Assembly (NCBI GenBank): GCA_018894105.1
Contig: CM032128.1
Location: forward strand, 14,179,001-14,243,000
DNA: 64,000 nt
Source: Jacaranda mimosifolia
Taxonomy: Eukaryota > Streptophyta > Magnoliopsida > Lamiales > Bignoniaceae
Direction of reading: 5' to 3'
The notes below the pieces were generated by a model, which did no database searches, was not told the DNA's origin, and was given only the letters and a program-made list of their open reading frames with translations. Shown here piece by piece: positions 1 to 13,166 of this stretch. The position numbers and the translations under genes were made by a program. Each line of letters starts with the position of its first letter. Within the stretch, counting starts at the first letter, position 1.

Positions 1-42
1 ATTAAGGGATATTATCAACTTACATATTTTATAGACTTAAAA

Positions 43-528
43 TATTGATCATAAATTGAATCAGAAGCCTCTAAAACACTTCTTGTAAGAAAATGTGGAT
101 AATTGAAGTTGGTAGCTATAGTACTAACTTCGACCATCTACATGCTGTTGAGATTATATCCCCCAGAAATCCCTCCTCTATGGCAAGATGAAGATTGCAA
201 AGATTTGCTATCATATAGTTTGTTATGCCCTCAAAACATAAAGAAACAAATCCAAAATGACCCTCTCATCATAGACACATCATATATTGATCATAAATTG
301 AATCAGAAGCCTCTAAAATACTTCTTGTAAGAAAATGTGGATAATTGAAGTTGGTAGCTATAGTACTAACTTCGACCATCTACATGCTGTTGAGATTATA
401 TCCCCTAGAAATCCCTCCTCTATGGCAAGATGAAGATTGCAAAGATTTGCTATCATATAGTTTGTTATGCCCTCAAAACATAAAGAAACAAATCCACAAT
501 GACCCTCTCATCATAGACACATCATATA
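43..528 (+). repeat. Local tandem duplication, 242 bp period, two copies
   Basis: Bases 43-284 are repeated at 285-526 with only about three substitutions seen by eye, far fewer than between array units. The junction lies in a catatattgatcat-like stretch. This duplication is inside U0 and is absent from the other units, so it is recent relative to the array. It produces two look-alike short ORFs of 75 and 71 codons, which I do not regard as genes. Confidence 0.95.
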
Positions 529-1553
529 AGAACAAAAAACATATGGACATTGTCTGTTAAACACACATCTATTGTGCAAACTTGTGTTCGTCTGCCCAAT
601 TAGTCACCCCACTAAGTATTGTGCTTCTTGATACATCAACTCCTCCACCATAGCTTTTGTACCCTTCTCTGCCATGCCAAATCATTTAGATTTTTATATA
701 AACTAAGTACCTTTCTTTAGTAACAAAAGTCAATGAATTTATGTAAATATTTGTTTATACACATTTAGAAATATTAAATGTTTAAAGTCCATTCAATCTT
801 TTTTCCTTCTATATAGTCAGGGTAAGTCTCTATAAATGAATTAAACTATTCAATTGGTAAAAATTTCTAAAAGTTTCTATTGTTTTATAAGTTCTACTAA
901 AACATGTGAAAATTAGTAATATTATTATGCATGCATGGGTACTAAACAATTACGAACTTACAACTTTTATGTGTTATTGAAAATATTTTTATGTTGAATA
1001 TTCTGAGCATTGTGATTTTAAACTTGTGTTTGAAACTATTAGATACATAGTTTTTTTATTATTCTTTCTTTCTTAATTTATGTCCTTATATTTCCTATAT
1101 AAACTTGAGATGGAGTGGACAAGGATAGTATTGTAAAGGCATGGTTTTGCTTTCTTAAGTTTATAGGATAGACTATTATAGTGCACATCATTTTAAGTTT
1201 GAGTACGTTAGTCGTGAGATATATACTCCTAGTAACATGTGTTGAAGTGTTTAGTATAATAAAGTTTAATTTTCTAAAAATTCATCAAAATCAAGAATGA
1301 GAACAATTTTTACTTTTCTATATGTAGTTGTTGCATATTGAAACTCACAAATTTATTTCTATTTTCTGGCATGGTGTTTTTGAAAATTTATATCGCACAA
1401 GAGTCTAGGTCCAAAATCTAATTGCATATCATGAATTCATATTTGACAATAACATGGTTAAACATTTAAATCAAAAATTTTTGCCAAGTTATCCCATGTT
1501 TTACATATTTATAGCTATTAGAAAAGTACATGTGAATTGAATAATCAAAAAGT

Positions 1554-1600
1554 ACACATGGGATGCACGTGTATAGTAATTTGCATACTACTATTATAGA
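1554..1600 (+). other. Helitron-like 3' hairpin and unit junction in U0
   Basis: An imperfect palindrome (acacatg-ggat-gcacgtgt) at 1554-1572 is followed by a short AT-rich spacer and then ctactattatag. The same arrangement recurs in most units. A short GC-richer hairpin about 10 nt before CTRR is the known 3' signature of plant Helitrons, and TACTATTAT resembles the known 5' start. That the two abut here is inference. Confidence 0.5.
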
Positions 1601-1987
1601 TTATATTCTTCAATGACTAACATAAACTGAAAATTTCAAAGTGAAATAGGAAAGAAGTAAACTACAATGAGGAAGAACAGATATTGGTAGGGAAAATAGG
1701 AAATGACCCTAGGAAAAGAAGTAGGCAAAATCTTGGTTACAACTGAATCATTCGTCTTCCTTGACAAGTTAGATGTGATGCTCGCACCACATGTTTCACA
1801 AGATTGAGTTTCTCTTTTTATAAATATATCTTTCTCAAAAGAGTTAAATCCAAAGAATCCAATAGCAAGAAGGCCATTCTAAAGAAAAAGGGATAGTTAA
1901 AGAATTTTATGGTGAGCTACATATTAGAACACTTAAGAAATGTCATAAAAACTATTAAAACCACTAGTATATAGCCATTGGAAAATA

Positions 1988-3966
1988 TTGTTCCAACAAG
2001 CAAACTCATTGGGAGATGTTATTGAACTTACTTGTTTAACAATATTACAAAATAAAAAGCCTATGAAGCACCTCTTACAAAATGCAGATAATTCAAGATG
2101 CAGTTGCTGTATTGATTTCGACCATCAACATGTAGGTGAATCCATTTTCCTAGGAATGCGTCCTCTATGGTAGAACAAAGATCACCGAGCTCATTATCTT
2201 ATAGTTCACTAAACAAATTCACAATAACCCCCAACTTCACAAACACATCATATAATTAAAAATGTAGGGATGTCATCTCTAAATTGTGGCACCATTGTCC
2301 AAAGCTATGTTTGTTGGCTGAATCAATTATTGTACAAAGTAATGTGTGCTTTGAGCAACCATCAACTCTTATAACACAACTTCTCTCCCCGTCTATATTT
2401 CTCTAAATCATTAAGATTTTCATGTAAACAAAGTACTTCTCTTTAAATAGAAAAACAGGTATTTTTTGTAATTATTTCTGTTCACATTTGTATTAACACA
2501 TTTAGAAATACAAAATACCTAGAGTGTGTTAAATATTTTTTTTCTATCTAATAAGTCCTCATAAATGAACCGAACCATTACATTATTATAAATATTAGTG
2601 TAGTTACTTCATCTCCAAAATATGGAAAAAGAGTAATATTGTTATCATTATGCGGGAACTTAACAATTACTACATTTTTTACATGTTATTGGAATTGTGA
2701 AAATGAATTATATTAGAATGGAAGTCACACAATTTGATGGCATAAACAGTGACCATTTTGATTGTAAACTTGTTTCTGGAAACTCTTTTGTGTCAAGCTT
2801 TTTTATTAAAGTCATTCATTCTTTCTTAATCTATGTTTTTATTTAACCTGATAATATGCTTTATGTGGAAGAGGCAGAAAAATATTATAGGAGTGTAGTT
2901 ATGCTTTATTAAGTTTATTTCATAGACTAAAAAATATAATACATACTTTTTTAAGTTTTAGTATGTTAGTCATGAGATAAATACTCTTGGTAATACCTAT
3001 AGAAGTTCTTAATATAATTATGTTTAATTTACTAAATTTCATCAAAATTTAGGATGAAACAATTTTACCTTTTACACATGTAGTTATTGCATGAAGGGAG
3101 ACTTTTTAGTTGGTAACATATATACAACACATTATTGAAGAATTGAAACTCTAAAATTCATGTGTCCTTTTAGTCATAATGTGTATAAAAATCTATATTG
3201 CAGAAGACTCTAGGTTTACAAAATTCTTTTATTATGATATTGGACCCACATTTAAAATAATAACATAGTTGAACAATTAATCTTCAAGAACGTTTGACTA
3301 AGTTAGACTAGGTTTTACTTATTTAGACCTATTAAAAAAGTACATGTGAATCGAACTACTCGAAAACTACACCTGCGATGCATGTGTATGATTGTTTGCT
3401 AGCAACTATTATGAATAAATTTCTTGAACGAGTAATATGACAAAAAGAGGAGAACAACAATTATATCCTCATAAAATTAGTATGACAGAAGGAATTCTTG
3501 AAACCTTTATCATTGTCTATACCAAGTTTCATTATCCAATTGATTTCAAATTCTTTTGCATATGCCACATTAGTGTTTTATTCTTTTCAACCAAAACATA
3601 AAAGAGGTAATTATTAAAAACAAACTATATTGAGGAACAATGTGATTGAAAACATTTGAAGGCCCTTGGTGCAAAGAAGTACACAAGCAATTGGTTTGAA
3701 TTGAACCGTTCGCCTTAACAAGTTAGTTGAAACGCTTGCGTAGCATGCTTCACAAGATTAAGTTTCTCTTATCATAGATACATCTACTGGAAGAAGATAA
3801 ATCACATTACTCCTATGAGAGAAAGCTAATCTTCTCATTTATGCTTACTATTTTCTGAGACCAAAAGAAATAGTTGAAGAATTATAGTTGTTACCCATGT
3901 TCAGAACTTTCCCCATGAGAAAAACAAATGTTCATGCCACAGGTAATTAAACAACCAACATAAATA
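1988..3966 (+). repeat. Array unit U1, type B
   Basis: Full-length unit of 1,979 bp. Type B markers are gtaggtgaatcc near 2130, ctctttaaatagaaaaacag near 2440, and a hairpin region with gatgcatgtgt followed by tttgctag near 3378-3402. These markers recur in the type B units at about 10.2, 11.2 and 36.3 kb. There is no credible coding sequence; a 61-codon ORF at its start shows no recognisable domain. Confidence 0.85.
3369..3402 (+). other. Helitron-like 3' end in U1 (hairpin plus CTAG)
   Basis: The sequence acacctgcgatgcatgtgt forms an imperfect stem-loop at 3369-3387 and CTAG follows at 3399-3402, 11 bases later. Spacing and terminal motif fit the Helitron 3' rule (hairpin, then CTRR). The base after CTAG is C rather than the expected T, so this is a degenerate match. 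Confidence 0.5.
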
Positions 3967-6154
3967 TTGTTCCAATAAGAAAATTCATTGAGGAATATTA
4001 TCAAATTTACATGTTTTATAGAGTTACAATGTTGATCCTAATTAAATCTGAAGCCTCTAAAACGCCTCTTGTAAGATAACACAAATAACTAAACTGGCTA
4101 GCTACAATGTTAATTTTGACCAACAACATGTTGTTGAAGCCATTTTTCTCCATAAATGCCCCCAAAACATAAACCAACAAATCCAATTACCATAACTTAA
4201 TGAACACATCATATAGAAACCTAAAACCTTATGGGAATTATCTCTTAAACATATGATTGTTGTTCAAACCTATCTTTGTTGACTTAATTAATCCCCCTTC
4301 AAAGTAATGTGCTTATTGACACCATCAACTCCTCCACCACAACTTTTGTCCCGTTCTCAATTGCCCCAGATCATTCAAATTTTTATGTAAACTAACTACA
4401 CTTTTTTAGCAACAAAAGCCAATGATTTTTGTTAAGATTTGTATGAATATTTGTATATACACATTTAGAAATATTAAATGTCCCAAATATATCAAATCTC
4501 CCCATTGTCCTTGCTTGGCTAACATGCTTTGAAAGCTATCATGTAAGATTAAAAAAAAAAGAGAGGACTGCTACCATAGCTACTAATAAAAGTGACAAGG
4601 AAAGTGGATCAAGACAAGTCGATAGACAAAGTAGACAACCTTAGCCTCTATGGCAAGCCACTTGTGGTAAAGGTTTTCTAGCCCCAATGGTCTTCAGACC
4701 AAAGTTATCGGTGCCTATGAAACTATAATCCTAATCTTATGTGGTTGAAAGAAAAGCCGAGAATAAAGTGTCACACTAAGAATGGTCGACCAAGCTTGCC
4801 TCCTTAGTAGTAGAAAATTAAAGGCTTCAAGCAGAACTTAGTGCATAGACCCATCATGCCTCCTTCCTTCCCTCCCCCACTCTCTCTCTTCTCTGATTGT
4901 CTAATAAGTCCTCGTAGATAAAAGTAACTATTACTTTGGTCAAAATTTCTATAGTTCAGTTAATCCTACTGAAAATATATAAAGAAACAGTAATATTATT
5001 ATAAATGCATGGGTACTGAACAACTTTGTACAACTTTTACATGTACTAGAAATGTAACAAGGTATTATATGAGGATAGGAGCCACATATTTTGATGGTGG
5101 TAAATAGTGAGCATTGTGATTATAAACTTATGTCATAAACTATTTTGTGGGCAACTTTTATGATAAATCATTCCTTCTTTCTTAATCTACAATCTTATAA
5201 CCAATATAAGCTTGAGATGGAGTAGGCAAGCATACCTTATAGAAGTGTAGTTACATACTTTCTTAAGTTTGAGTATGTTAGTCATGAGAGATCTATTCCT
5301 AGTAATATTGATAGAAGTGCATAATACAATTGTGCTTACTAAGAATTCATTGAAATCATAAAGAGAACAATTTTTGACTTTTATACATACAGTTAATGCA
5401 TGAAGGTAGACTTTAGTTGGTAATGTGTATACAACACTTTATTAAAAAAAATACAAACTTAGAGATCCATATCTCCTTTTAGGCATAATATATTTGAAAG
5501 TCCATATCCTGTTGGACTCCTAATTCAGAAAAAAACATATTACTATGATATCAGAATCATGTGTAGTAATAGTACAATTGAACAATTTAATCTCAAGCAT
5601 TTTTGCCAAAGTAAGTCAAGCTTTACATACACTAATGAAAAAGTACATATAAATCAAACATTTAAGAAGTACACATGCTATGCACGTGCATAGTAATTCA
5701 CAAACCACTATTATTGATTAATTTCTTGAATGACCAAAATAAACTAAAAAGAGAAATATAACTACCATATTCAAATGAAATAAGCAAACTGGGATGAATT
5801 TTTCAAAGCTTTAAATTATTTGTCCCAATTTTTACTGTGCAATTGATACAAATTCTTTTTCTTATGCCACAATAATGTTTTACTCTTTCTTTTGCATAAG
5901 CGATTAGTTCCAATTGTATCATTCATCCTTAACAAGTTAGGTTTTAGTGCTCCCACTGCAAACTTCACAAGTTTATCTTTTTATAAACACATCTGGCTCA
6001 AAGGAGATAAATCCAGATAATCCCATTACAAGAAGGTTAGTCTTTCCATTTATGAGACAAAGCAGAAATAGTTAGGGATTTTGCTGTGAGTTGCTTTCAA
6101 AACTTTGCCTAAGAAACACAAGGAAAATAATGTTGAAGTTACTAGAGAGAAATA
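3967..6154 (+). repeat. Array unit U2, type C, with private insert
   Basis: Unit of 2,188 bp, including about 390 bp of foreign sequence at 4501-4890. Type C is marked by aaatgtccca near 4476 and by gatttttgttaagatttgta near 4425, both shared with the units at 13167 and 63056. The hairpin at 5671-5689 ends gcacgtgcatagt, shared with the type C unit at 13167. I see no coding region. Confidence 0.85.
4501..4890. other. Private insert of unknown nature inside U2
   Basis: About 390 bp interrupts the unit between atatcaaatctc and tctgattgtctaataag, and no other unit has it. It is less AT-rich than its surroundings, holds a poly-A run near 4551 and ends in a pyrimidine tract (4860-4895). I see no terminal repeats, target duplication or ORF. 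It may be a retrotransposon fragment or filler DNA. Confidence 0.6.
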
Positions 6155-6531
6155 TTGTTCCAACAAGCAAACTCATTGAGAAATATTATTGAACTTACAT
6201 GTTTACATAGTTGGAATATTGATCCTGATTTAATAAGAAACCTCTAAAATGTCTCTTATAAAATGCTAATAATTAAATATGCTAGTTGTAGTACTACTGA
6301 TTTCTACCATCACGTAGTTGAAGCCAATTTTCCTCCATAAATGCCTCATTATGGCAGATGAAGATCACTAAGCTGGCTACGATACTGTTCAGTCTATTAC
6401 CAAAGCTCATATAAACAAGCCCACAGTGACCCTGGCTTCTCAAACACATCATACAAAAACCTATACACATCTTTTCCAGAGCTTGGGACCATTGTTAAAA
6501 CCTATGTTTGTTGGCTGAATCAATTATCCTA

Positions 6532-6680
6532 TTTGTGACTCTCTAAAAGAGTCAATTTACCCTTATTTTGTGGAGCAAAAGAGCTAGATCAAGAGAAATT
6601 TCATTTATAAAATACTTATTTTACATTATTTTGGTATTTTAGTGCATTTTCTTTTTTGTATGTTTTTCATGTTATTTGGT
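6532..6680. other. Insert shared by type D units U3 and U8
   Basis: About 148 bp beginning tgtgactctctaaaagagtc lies between caattatccta and taatgtactt of the array consensus. A diverged copy occupies the same unit position at about 15305-15450. Sharing the insertion site implies inheritance from one ancestral type D unit. Its origin is unknown; it is T-rich and non-coding. Confidence 0.65.
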
Positions 6681-7134
6681 AATGTACTTTGGCTACCAAT
6701 CTACTCTGCCAGCACAACTTTTCTCCCCTTGTTTTTTGCCCCATATCATCTATACTATGTACATTTCTTTAAATAGAAAAGCAAGTGGTCTTTTGTAAAC
6801 ATTTGTTCACATTTAGAAATATTAAATGTCTAGAGCCTATTAAGTCTTTTCTTTTTGTTTAATAAGTCCTCATAAATAAACTACACCATTCTATTGATAA
6901 TAATTTCTAAATATTATAGTTATGTTAATTCCACTCCAAAGTATGAAAAAATAGTAATATTATCCTTGCACGTGTACTTAACAATTACTAGAAATTGTAC
7001 ATGTTACTGGAATTGTGAAATTGAATTGTATTAGATGGGAGTCACATAATTTGATGGTTCAAATAGTGATCATTGTGACTGTAAACTTGTGTCCAAAAGG
7101 CAACATTTTTGTTAAGGCCATACTTTCTTCCTTA

Positions 7135-7318
7135 TCCGGCATGCAAAAAAAAAAGTTGGGGCAATGAGCATTTAGAAGTGGTAACTTGGATACTTACTTA
7201 TTTTTGATTTTTTATGAGACTTGAAATATATACTCTTTCAAAAACCCCATGATTTTTGCTTGCAAATCCACTTTCTGTCCTAAGAGAGTCCAATTGTGCC
7301 ATTTGAGCATTTTTTCCC
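7135..7318. other. Second private insert in U3
   Basis: About 185 bp with a poly-A run at 7145-7154 separates cattctttct-like and tttttatttatcctatataa-like array sequence. Other units have the two flanks directly joined. No terminal repeat or coding sequence is visible. Confidence 0.55.
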
Positions 7319-8398
7319 TATACCTTTTTATTTATCCTATATAAGTTTCAGCTGGAGGAGACAAAAATATTATTATAGAAGTGTTTTTATGCTTTGCTAT
7401 GTCTATTTCTTAGAATAAGAAATATGACACATACTTTTTTCAATTTGAATATATTAGTCATGACATATATATTCTAGGCAATACATATAGAAATGCAAAT
7501 TACAATTATGTTTAATTTACTATAATTTCATCAAAATCCATTATGAGAACAATTTTTATTTTTATACATGCAATTATTTTAGCTGGTAACATGTGTAACA
7601 CATTGTTAATAAAAGTTAAAACTATGAAATTCATATCTTCTTTAGACATAATATGTTTGGAAATCTACATCACATAAGACTTTGGGTTCACAAAATCTTT
7701 TTACTATGATATTGTTGACCCACATTTAACAATAAAGCAATTGAACAATTGAACAAACATTTTTAATTAAGTTACTCTAGGTTTTTTATATTTAGAACTA
7801 CTAAAAAGTACATGTGAATCAAACTACTAAAAAGAAACAGCTCTTCCTATGCACCTATGTTAGTTGTTTGCTAACCACTGTTATAGATCAATTTCTTGAA
7901 CAATTAGTTAAAAAGAAAATGAGTACAACAATTTTATCCAAATTAAATCATCATAATGGAAGGAATTTTCGAAATCTTTTCCATTATCTTAACCAAGTTT
8001 CATTGTGCAATCGATTTACAATTCTTTTGAATATGGGCTAATAGTATTTATTTCTTTTCAATGTGATTGAAAATATTGGTAGGCAATGCAAGAATGAAAC
8101 CCTAGCACAACAAGTACACAAGTAATTGGTTTGAACTGAATCGTTTGCCTTTCTTGACAAGATGTAATGCTCGTGCAATGGACTTCACAAGATTGAGTTT
8201 TTCTTTTCATAAATACATTAGTTGAAAGAAAATAAACCCAAGCAACTCCAGAAGAGTAAGCTAGTTTTTTCATTTATGCTTACTACATAAAGGGGAAATA
8301 GTTAAAAGATCTAAGCTGTGAGATATGTTCAAAACTTTCCCAATGAAACACAATAGAAACAAAAGTTGATTTCACAAGTGAACCACCATTAGAGAATA

Positions 8399-10204
8399 TA
8401 GTTCCAACTAGTAAAATCATTAAGTAATCTTATCAAACTTACATGTTTTTATCGAGTTGCAAAGTTGATTCTAAGTTGAACTAGAATCTTCTAAAACACC
8501 TCTTGTAAGAGAACATGGATAATTAAAGTTGCTAGCTGTTGTGCTAATTTCAACCATCTACATCTTGTTTATGCCATTTTCATGAAGAAAAGCCTCTTTC
8601 ATAACAGAATGAAGAGCACTAGGCTTACAACCTATGTTCATTAGCTTAATTAGTCACCTTATCAAGTAATGTGCTTCTCGGTACCATCAACTCATCCAAC
8701 ACAACTTTTGTCCCCTTCTCTACCATCCAAGATCATTTAGATTTTTTATATAAAGTAGCTACCTTCCTTTAGTACCAAAGTTAGAGATTTTTTTGAACAT
8801 TTGTATTCACATTTTTGTATACACATTTAGAAATATTAAATGTTTGAGATCCACTAAATCTTTTTTCTTCTGTATGGTTTGATAGTTCCCATAAATGAAC
8901 TAAACCATTTCATCAGTAAAAACTTCCAAAAGATTCTATTATTTTGTCAATCCTACTCAAAAATATAAAAAAGTAGTAGTATTATTATGAATGCGTGCTA
9001 AGCAATTACATACTACAACTTTTACATGTTATTGAAATTGCAAGAAGGCATTATGTTAGAATGGGAGTCATATATTTTGATGTTGCAGTGAGCATTGTGA
9101 TTCTAGATTTGTGTTTGAAACTATTTTATGGGGTGATCTTTTATTAAAGTCGTTCTTTCTATCTTAATCTACATTTTTGTATTTTTAATATATGCGTGAG
9201 ATGAAGCGAGCAAGCATATTATTACAAAAATGTGGTTTTGCTTTGCTAAGTCTATATCATAGACTAGTAAATATGATGCATACACTTTGACATTTATAAT
9301 CCTAGAAATATGTGTTGAAGTGCTCAATATAATTATGTCAGATTTACTAAAATTTCATCAAAATCGAGAATGAGAATTTTTTTTATTTTTATATATGTAG
9401 TTATTGCCTGAAGAGAGATTTTTAGCTTGTAATTTATATAAAACAATTGGTTAAAAAATGGAGATTAGAAAACTCATGTCTCCTTATGTGTTTGAAAATT
9501 TGTATCACACAAGACTCCATGTTCACAAAAACTTATACTAAAATATCATGGACTCATATGTGACAATAGTAGGAGTAAACAACTTAAATACAAACATTTT
9601 TGCCAAGTCACCCTAGATTTTACATATTTAGAATTACTGGAAAAGTACATATTAAATAATGAAAAAGTACATGTGCAATGCACATGTATAGTTATTTGTA
9701 AAGCACAATTATTGAGAAATTTTTTGAGTGACTAACATAAATTGAAAAGGGCAATATAACAATCATATCTAGATGAAATGATCAAAATTGAAAGAATTTT
9801 GAATACTTTAACATTGACCTTTATTATTTAATTGATTTCGAATTCTTAAAACACTAGAAACTATAGTCATGAATAATGATTTAAACACATAGGTAGGCAA
9901 AACACGAATTAACCTTGGAGCAAGACGTAGACAAGGGGAATTAGTCTCAACCGAATTATTTTCCTCTTCCTTGACAAGTTAGATGCCATGCTCGCACCAA
10001 ACGCTTCACAAGATTGAGTTTCTCATTTATATTTACATCCTTGTTAAAGAAGATAAAACAAGTAATTTTGAAGGCTAGCCTTTTTATTTATGTTTTTTAT
10101 ATTCTATGGAAAACAAGAAATAGTTAAAGGATTTTGTTATGAGCTACCTTCAAAAGCACTAGAAAAAATTGTTGAAGCCACTCGTACGTAGCCACTGGAA
10201 AATA
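8399..10204 (+). repeat. Array unit U4, type A
   Basis: Unit of 1,806 bp. Type A is supported by catctacatc near 8556 and aaatgtttgaga near 8838, both closest to U0 and U10. It lies about 8.4 kb from U0, which sets the higher-order period. The hairpin at 9669-9687 (acatgtgcaatgcacatgt) is a nearly perfect palindrome, followed by gttatttgtaaag, so CTRR is lost. Non-coding. Confidence 0.8.
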
Positions 10205-11248
10205 TTGTTCCAACAAGCAAAATCATTGAGAAATACTGTCAAACTTACACATTTACTAGAATTACAATATTAATCTTGAATTGAACAAGAAACCTTTAAA
10301 ATACCTTTTATAGAATGCAGATAATTCAAGATGTCAGCTGCAGTATTGATTTTGACCATCAATATGTAGGTGAATCTATTTTCCTCAAGATATGCCTCCT
10401 TTATGGCATAATCAAGTTCACCAAACATGCTGTCATACTATGTAACCTATTTTTAAGCCTAAAAACAAATATGTAGTGACCCCTATTTCACAAACACATC
10501 ATATAAAAATGTATGGCTATCATCTCCAAAGTATGAGTTGTCCAAACCTATACTTGTTGGCTGAATCAATTATCCAAAGAAATAATGTGCTTTTAGCTAT
10601 CATAAACTCCTTACCATAGCTTTCTTCCTTTCTCTAGTGCCCGAGGCTATTTAGATTCTTATGTAAAGTAAGTAATTTTCTTTAAGCAGAAAACAGGTGA
10701 TATTTTTAAACATTTGTATTAACATCTTTTAGTTATTTGCAAACCACTATTATTGATAACTTTCTTGAATGACTAACACAAATTGAAAGGAGCAATATAA
10801 CAATCATATCCAAATGAAATGATCAAACTGAAAGAAATTTCAATACTTTAACATTAGCCTTCGTTATTTTATTGATTTTAGGAAAGAAGTAATTACTAAC
10901 ACTGGAAACTGTAGTCATGAACAATAATTTGAGCATATCGGAAGGCAAAACACAAATTACCCTTGGAACAAGAAGTAGACAAGGGGAATTGGTCCCGATT
11001 GAATCATTTTCTTCTGCCTTGACAAGTTAGATGCCATGCTCACACCACATGCTTCACAAGGTTGACTTTCTAAATATACATCCTTGTCAAAGAAGATAAA
11101 ACAAATAATCTCGAAGGATAGTCTTTTTATTTATGTTTGTTATATTCTATGGCAAATGAGAAATAGTTAAAGGATTTAGTTATGAGTTACCTTCGGAATA
11201 GTCCCCAAGAAAATGTTGAAGTCACTCGTAAGTAGCCATTGGAAAATA
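10205..11248 (+). repeat. Array unit U5, type B, internally deleted
   Basis: Only 1,044 bp. It follows the type B sequence (gtaggtgaatct near 10366, aagcagaaaacaggtgat near 10683) up to about 10729, then jumps to agttatttgcaaaccac, which in other units lies just after the terminal hairpin. About 0.9 kb, including the hairpin, is missing. It stands directly before a second type B unit, so the B position is doubled here. Confidence 0.85.
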
Positions 11249-13166
11249 TTGTTCCAACAAGCAAATAATTGAGAATTACTGTCAAACTTATATGTTTACT
11301 TGAATTACAATATTAATGTTGATTTGAACAAGAAACCTCTAAAATACCTTTTGTAGAATGTAGATAATTCAAGATGCCAACTATAGCATTGATTTTGACC
11401 ATCAATATCTATGTGAATCCATTTTCCGCAAGATATGCCTTCTTTATGGCAGAATGAAGATCACCAAACATGTTGTCATATTATGCAGCCTACCCTTTAA
11501 GCCTTAAAACAAATCCATAGTGACTCCCGCTTCACAAACACATCATATAAAAATGTGTGGCTATGATTTATAAAGTATGAGACAGTTGTTTGAACCTATA
11601 GTTGTTGGCTGAATCAATTATTCAAAGAAGTAATGTGCTTCTAGCTACCATAAACTCCTTAACATAGCTTTCTCCCTTTCTCAACTGCTTGAGGCTATTT
11701 AGATGTTTACGTAAAGTATGTAATTTCCTTTAAGCAGAAAAACAAGTGATTTTTTTAAATCTTTGTATTCACATCTATGAATATATATATATATATATAT
11801 TTAGAAATATTAAATGTCTGCCCATTAAATCTTCTCTTTCTATTAATACGTCCTCATAAATTAGCTAAATTATTCCATTGATAATAATTTCTAAATATTA
11901 TAGTTCTGTTAAGTCCACTCTAAAGTATGAAAATAGTAAAGTGAATTGTATTAGAATTGGAGTCACATAAGTGATCATTATGATTGTAAACTTGTGTTTG
12001 AGAACTCTTCGGTGGACAAATTTTTTGATAGAGTCATTCTTTCTTTCTTTCTTATTCTATGTTATATATTTCCTATATAAGCTTCAAGAATATCATTGGA
12101 GAAAGGTAGTCATGTTTTGTAAAGTTTATTGCCGAAACTAGTAAACATAATATATATATATATATTACTATGAATATGTAATACATGTAGAAGTGCTTAA
12201 TATAATTGTGTTTAATTTACTAAAATTTCATCAAAACCTTGCATGACAATAAGTTTTATTTTTGTACATGCAGTTATTGCATGAAGGGAGACTTTTTAGC
12301 TGCTAACGTAATAAAACAAATTATTAAAAATTGAGACTTTGAATTCCATGTCTTCTTTTATTCATCAATTATTTGAAGATCTATATTGAATAAGACATTA
12401 GGTTTAAAAAGTCCTTTTACTATGATATCATGGACTTAGATTTAACATTAACATAGATGAACAATTGAACTTCATAATTTTTTTTGACTAAGTTAGACTA
12501 TACTTTACCCACTTAGAATTACTAAAAAAACTACATGTAGATTAAACTACACGAAAATTGCACTTGTGATGCACATGTATTGTTATTTGCTATGCACTAT
12601 TGTTGATAAACTACTTGGATGCCTAATACAAAATAGGAGGACTACAAAAATTATATCCATATAAAATCGGCATAGCATAAGGAACTCTATAAAAGATTTA
12701 CCATTGTTTAAACCAAGTTTTGTTATCTAGTTAATTTTGAATTCCTTTAAATATGCCAAAGTAGCGTTTTACTCTTTTCAACTAGAATAGGAAATAAGTA
12801 ATCAATAAAAACGAACTGCAATGAGGAACAATGTAATTGAAAATTCATAGGCAAAGCAAGAATCAAACCTTGACACAAGAAGTACACAAATGATTTGTTC
12901 AAACTGAATCTTTCACTATCACAAGTTAGATGCAATGCTCATGCAATAGGCTTCAAAGATTTTCTCTTTTCGTAACATCTATTAAAAGACGTATATCCAA
13001 ATAATCCCTTAAGAGGAAGGTAGCCTTCTTAGTTATGTTTATTATTTTTTGAGATAAAGGGGAAATAATTAAAGGACTCTCAATTGTTAGCTTTCAGTCA
13101 AAACTTTCCCTATGATGTATGAGAAAAACAAAATGTTTATCTCACAAGCAAATAACAATGAGAGTA
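11249..13166 (+). repeat. Array unit U6, type B
   Basis: Unit of 1,918 bp. It resembles U5 most closely, for example in the caagatatgcct and aagcagaaaa stretches, which suggests that U5 and U6 arose by a local duplication. It includes a short AT run near 11782-11800 and another near 12150. The hairpin near 12560-12579 reads cttgtgatgcacatgt and is followed by tttgctat. The 62-codon minus-strand ORF is not a credible gene. Confidence 0.85.

Larger units (their letters stand above)
1..1987 (+). repeat. Array unit U0, type A (left-truncated by window)
   Basis: First visible copy of the roughly 1.9 kb array unit; the window begins about 20 bases into it. Type A is recognised by aaatgtttaaagtcc near 778-792 and a hairpin with gggatgcacgtgtat near 1560-1574, both shared with the unit at 31822-36257. 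The only ORFs are two near-identical short ones that arise from an internal duplication, so I see no gene. The unit ends with the motif gccattggaaaatatt that precedes most unit starts. Confidence 0.85.
6155..8398 (+). repeat. Array unit U3, type D, with two inserts
   Basis: Unit of 2,244 bp that contains two insertions (6532-6680 and 7135-7318). Without them it is about 1.9 kb, like its neighbours. Type D is marked by gtagttgaagcc near 6314 and by the first insert, which is shared with the unit at 14927. The terminal hairpin near 7840-7880 is badly eroded. The 75-codon and 71-codon ORFs at 7814-8041 and 8058-8273 lie on opposite strands and show no domain. Confidence 0.8.

Noticed and set aside
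103..560. Two similar ORFs starting MKLVAIVLTSTIYM that could be a duplicated secreted-peptide gene
   Set aside because: They come from the 242 bp tandem duplication of array sequence. Corresponding positions in other units are not open, and there is no promoter or codon pattern to support a gene.
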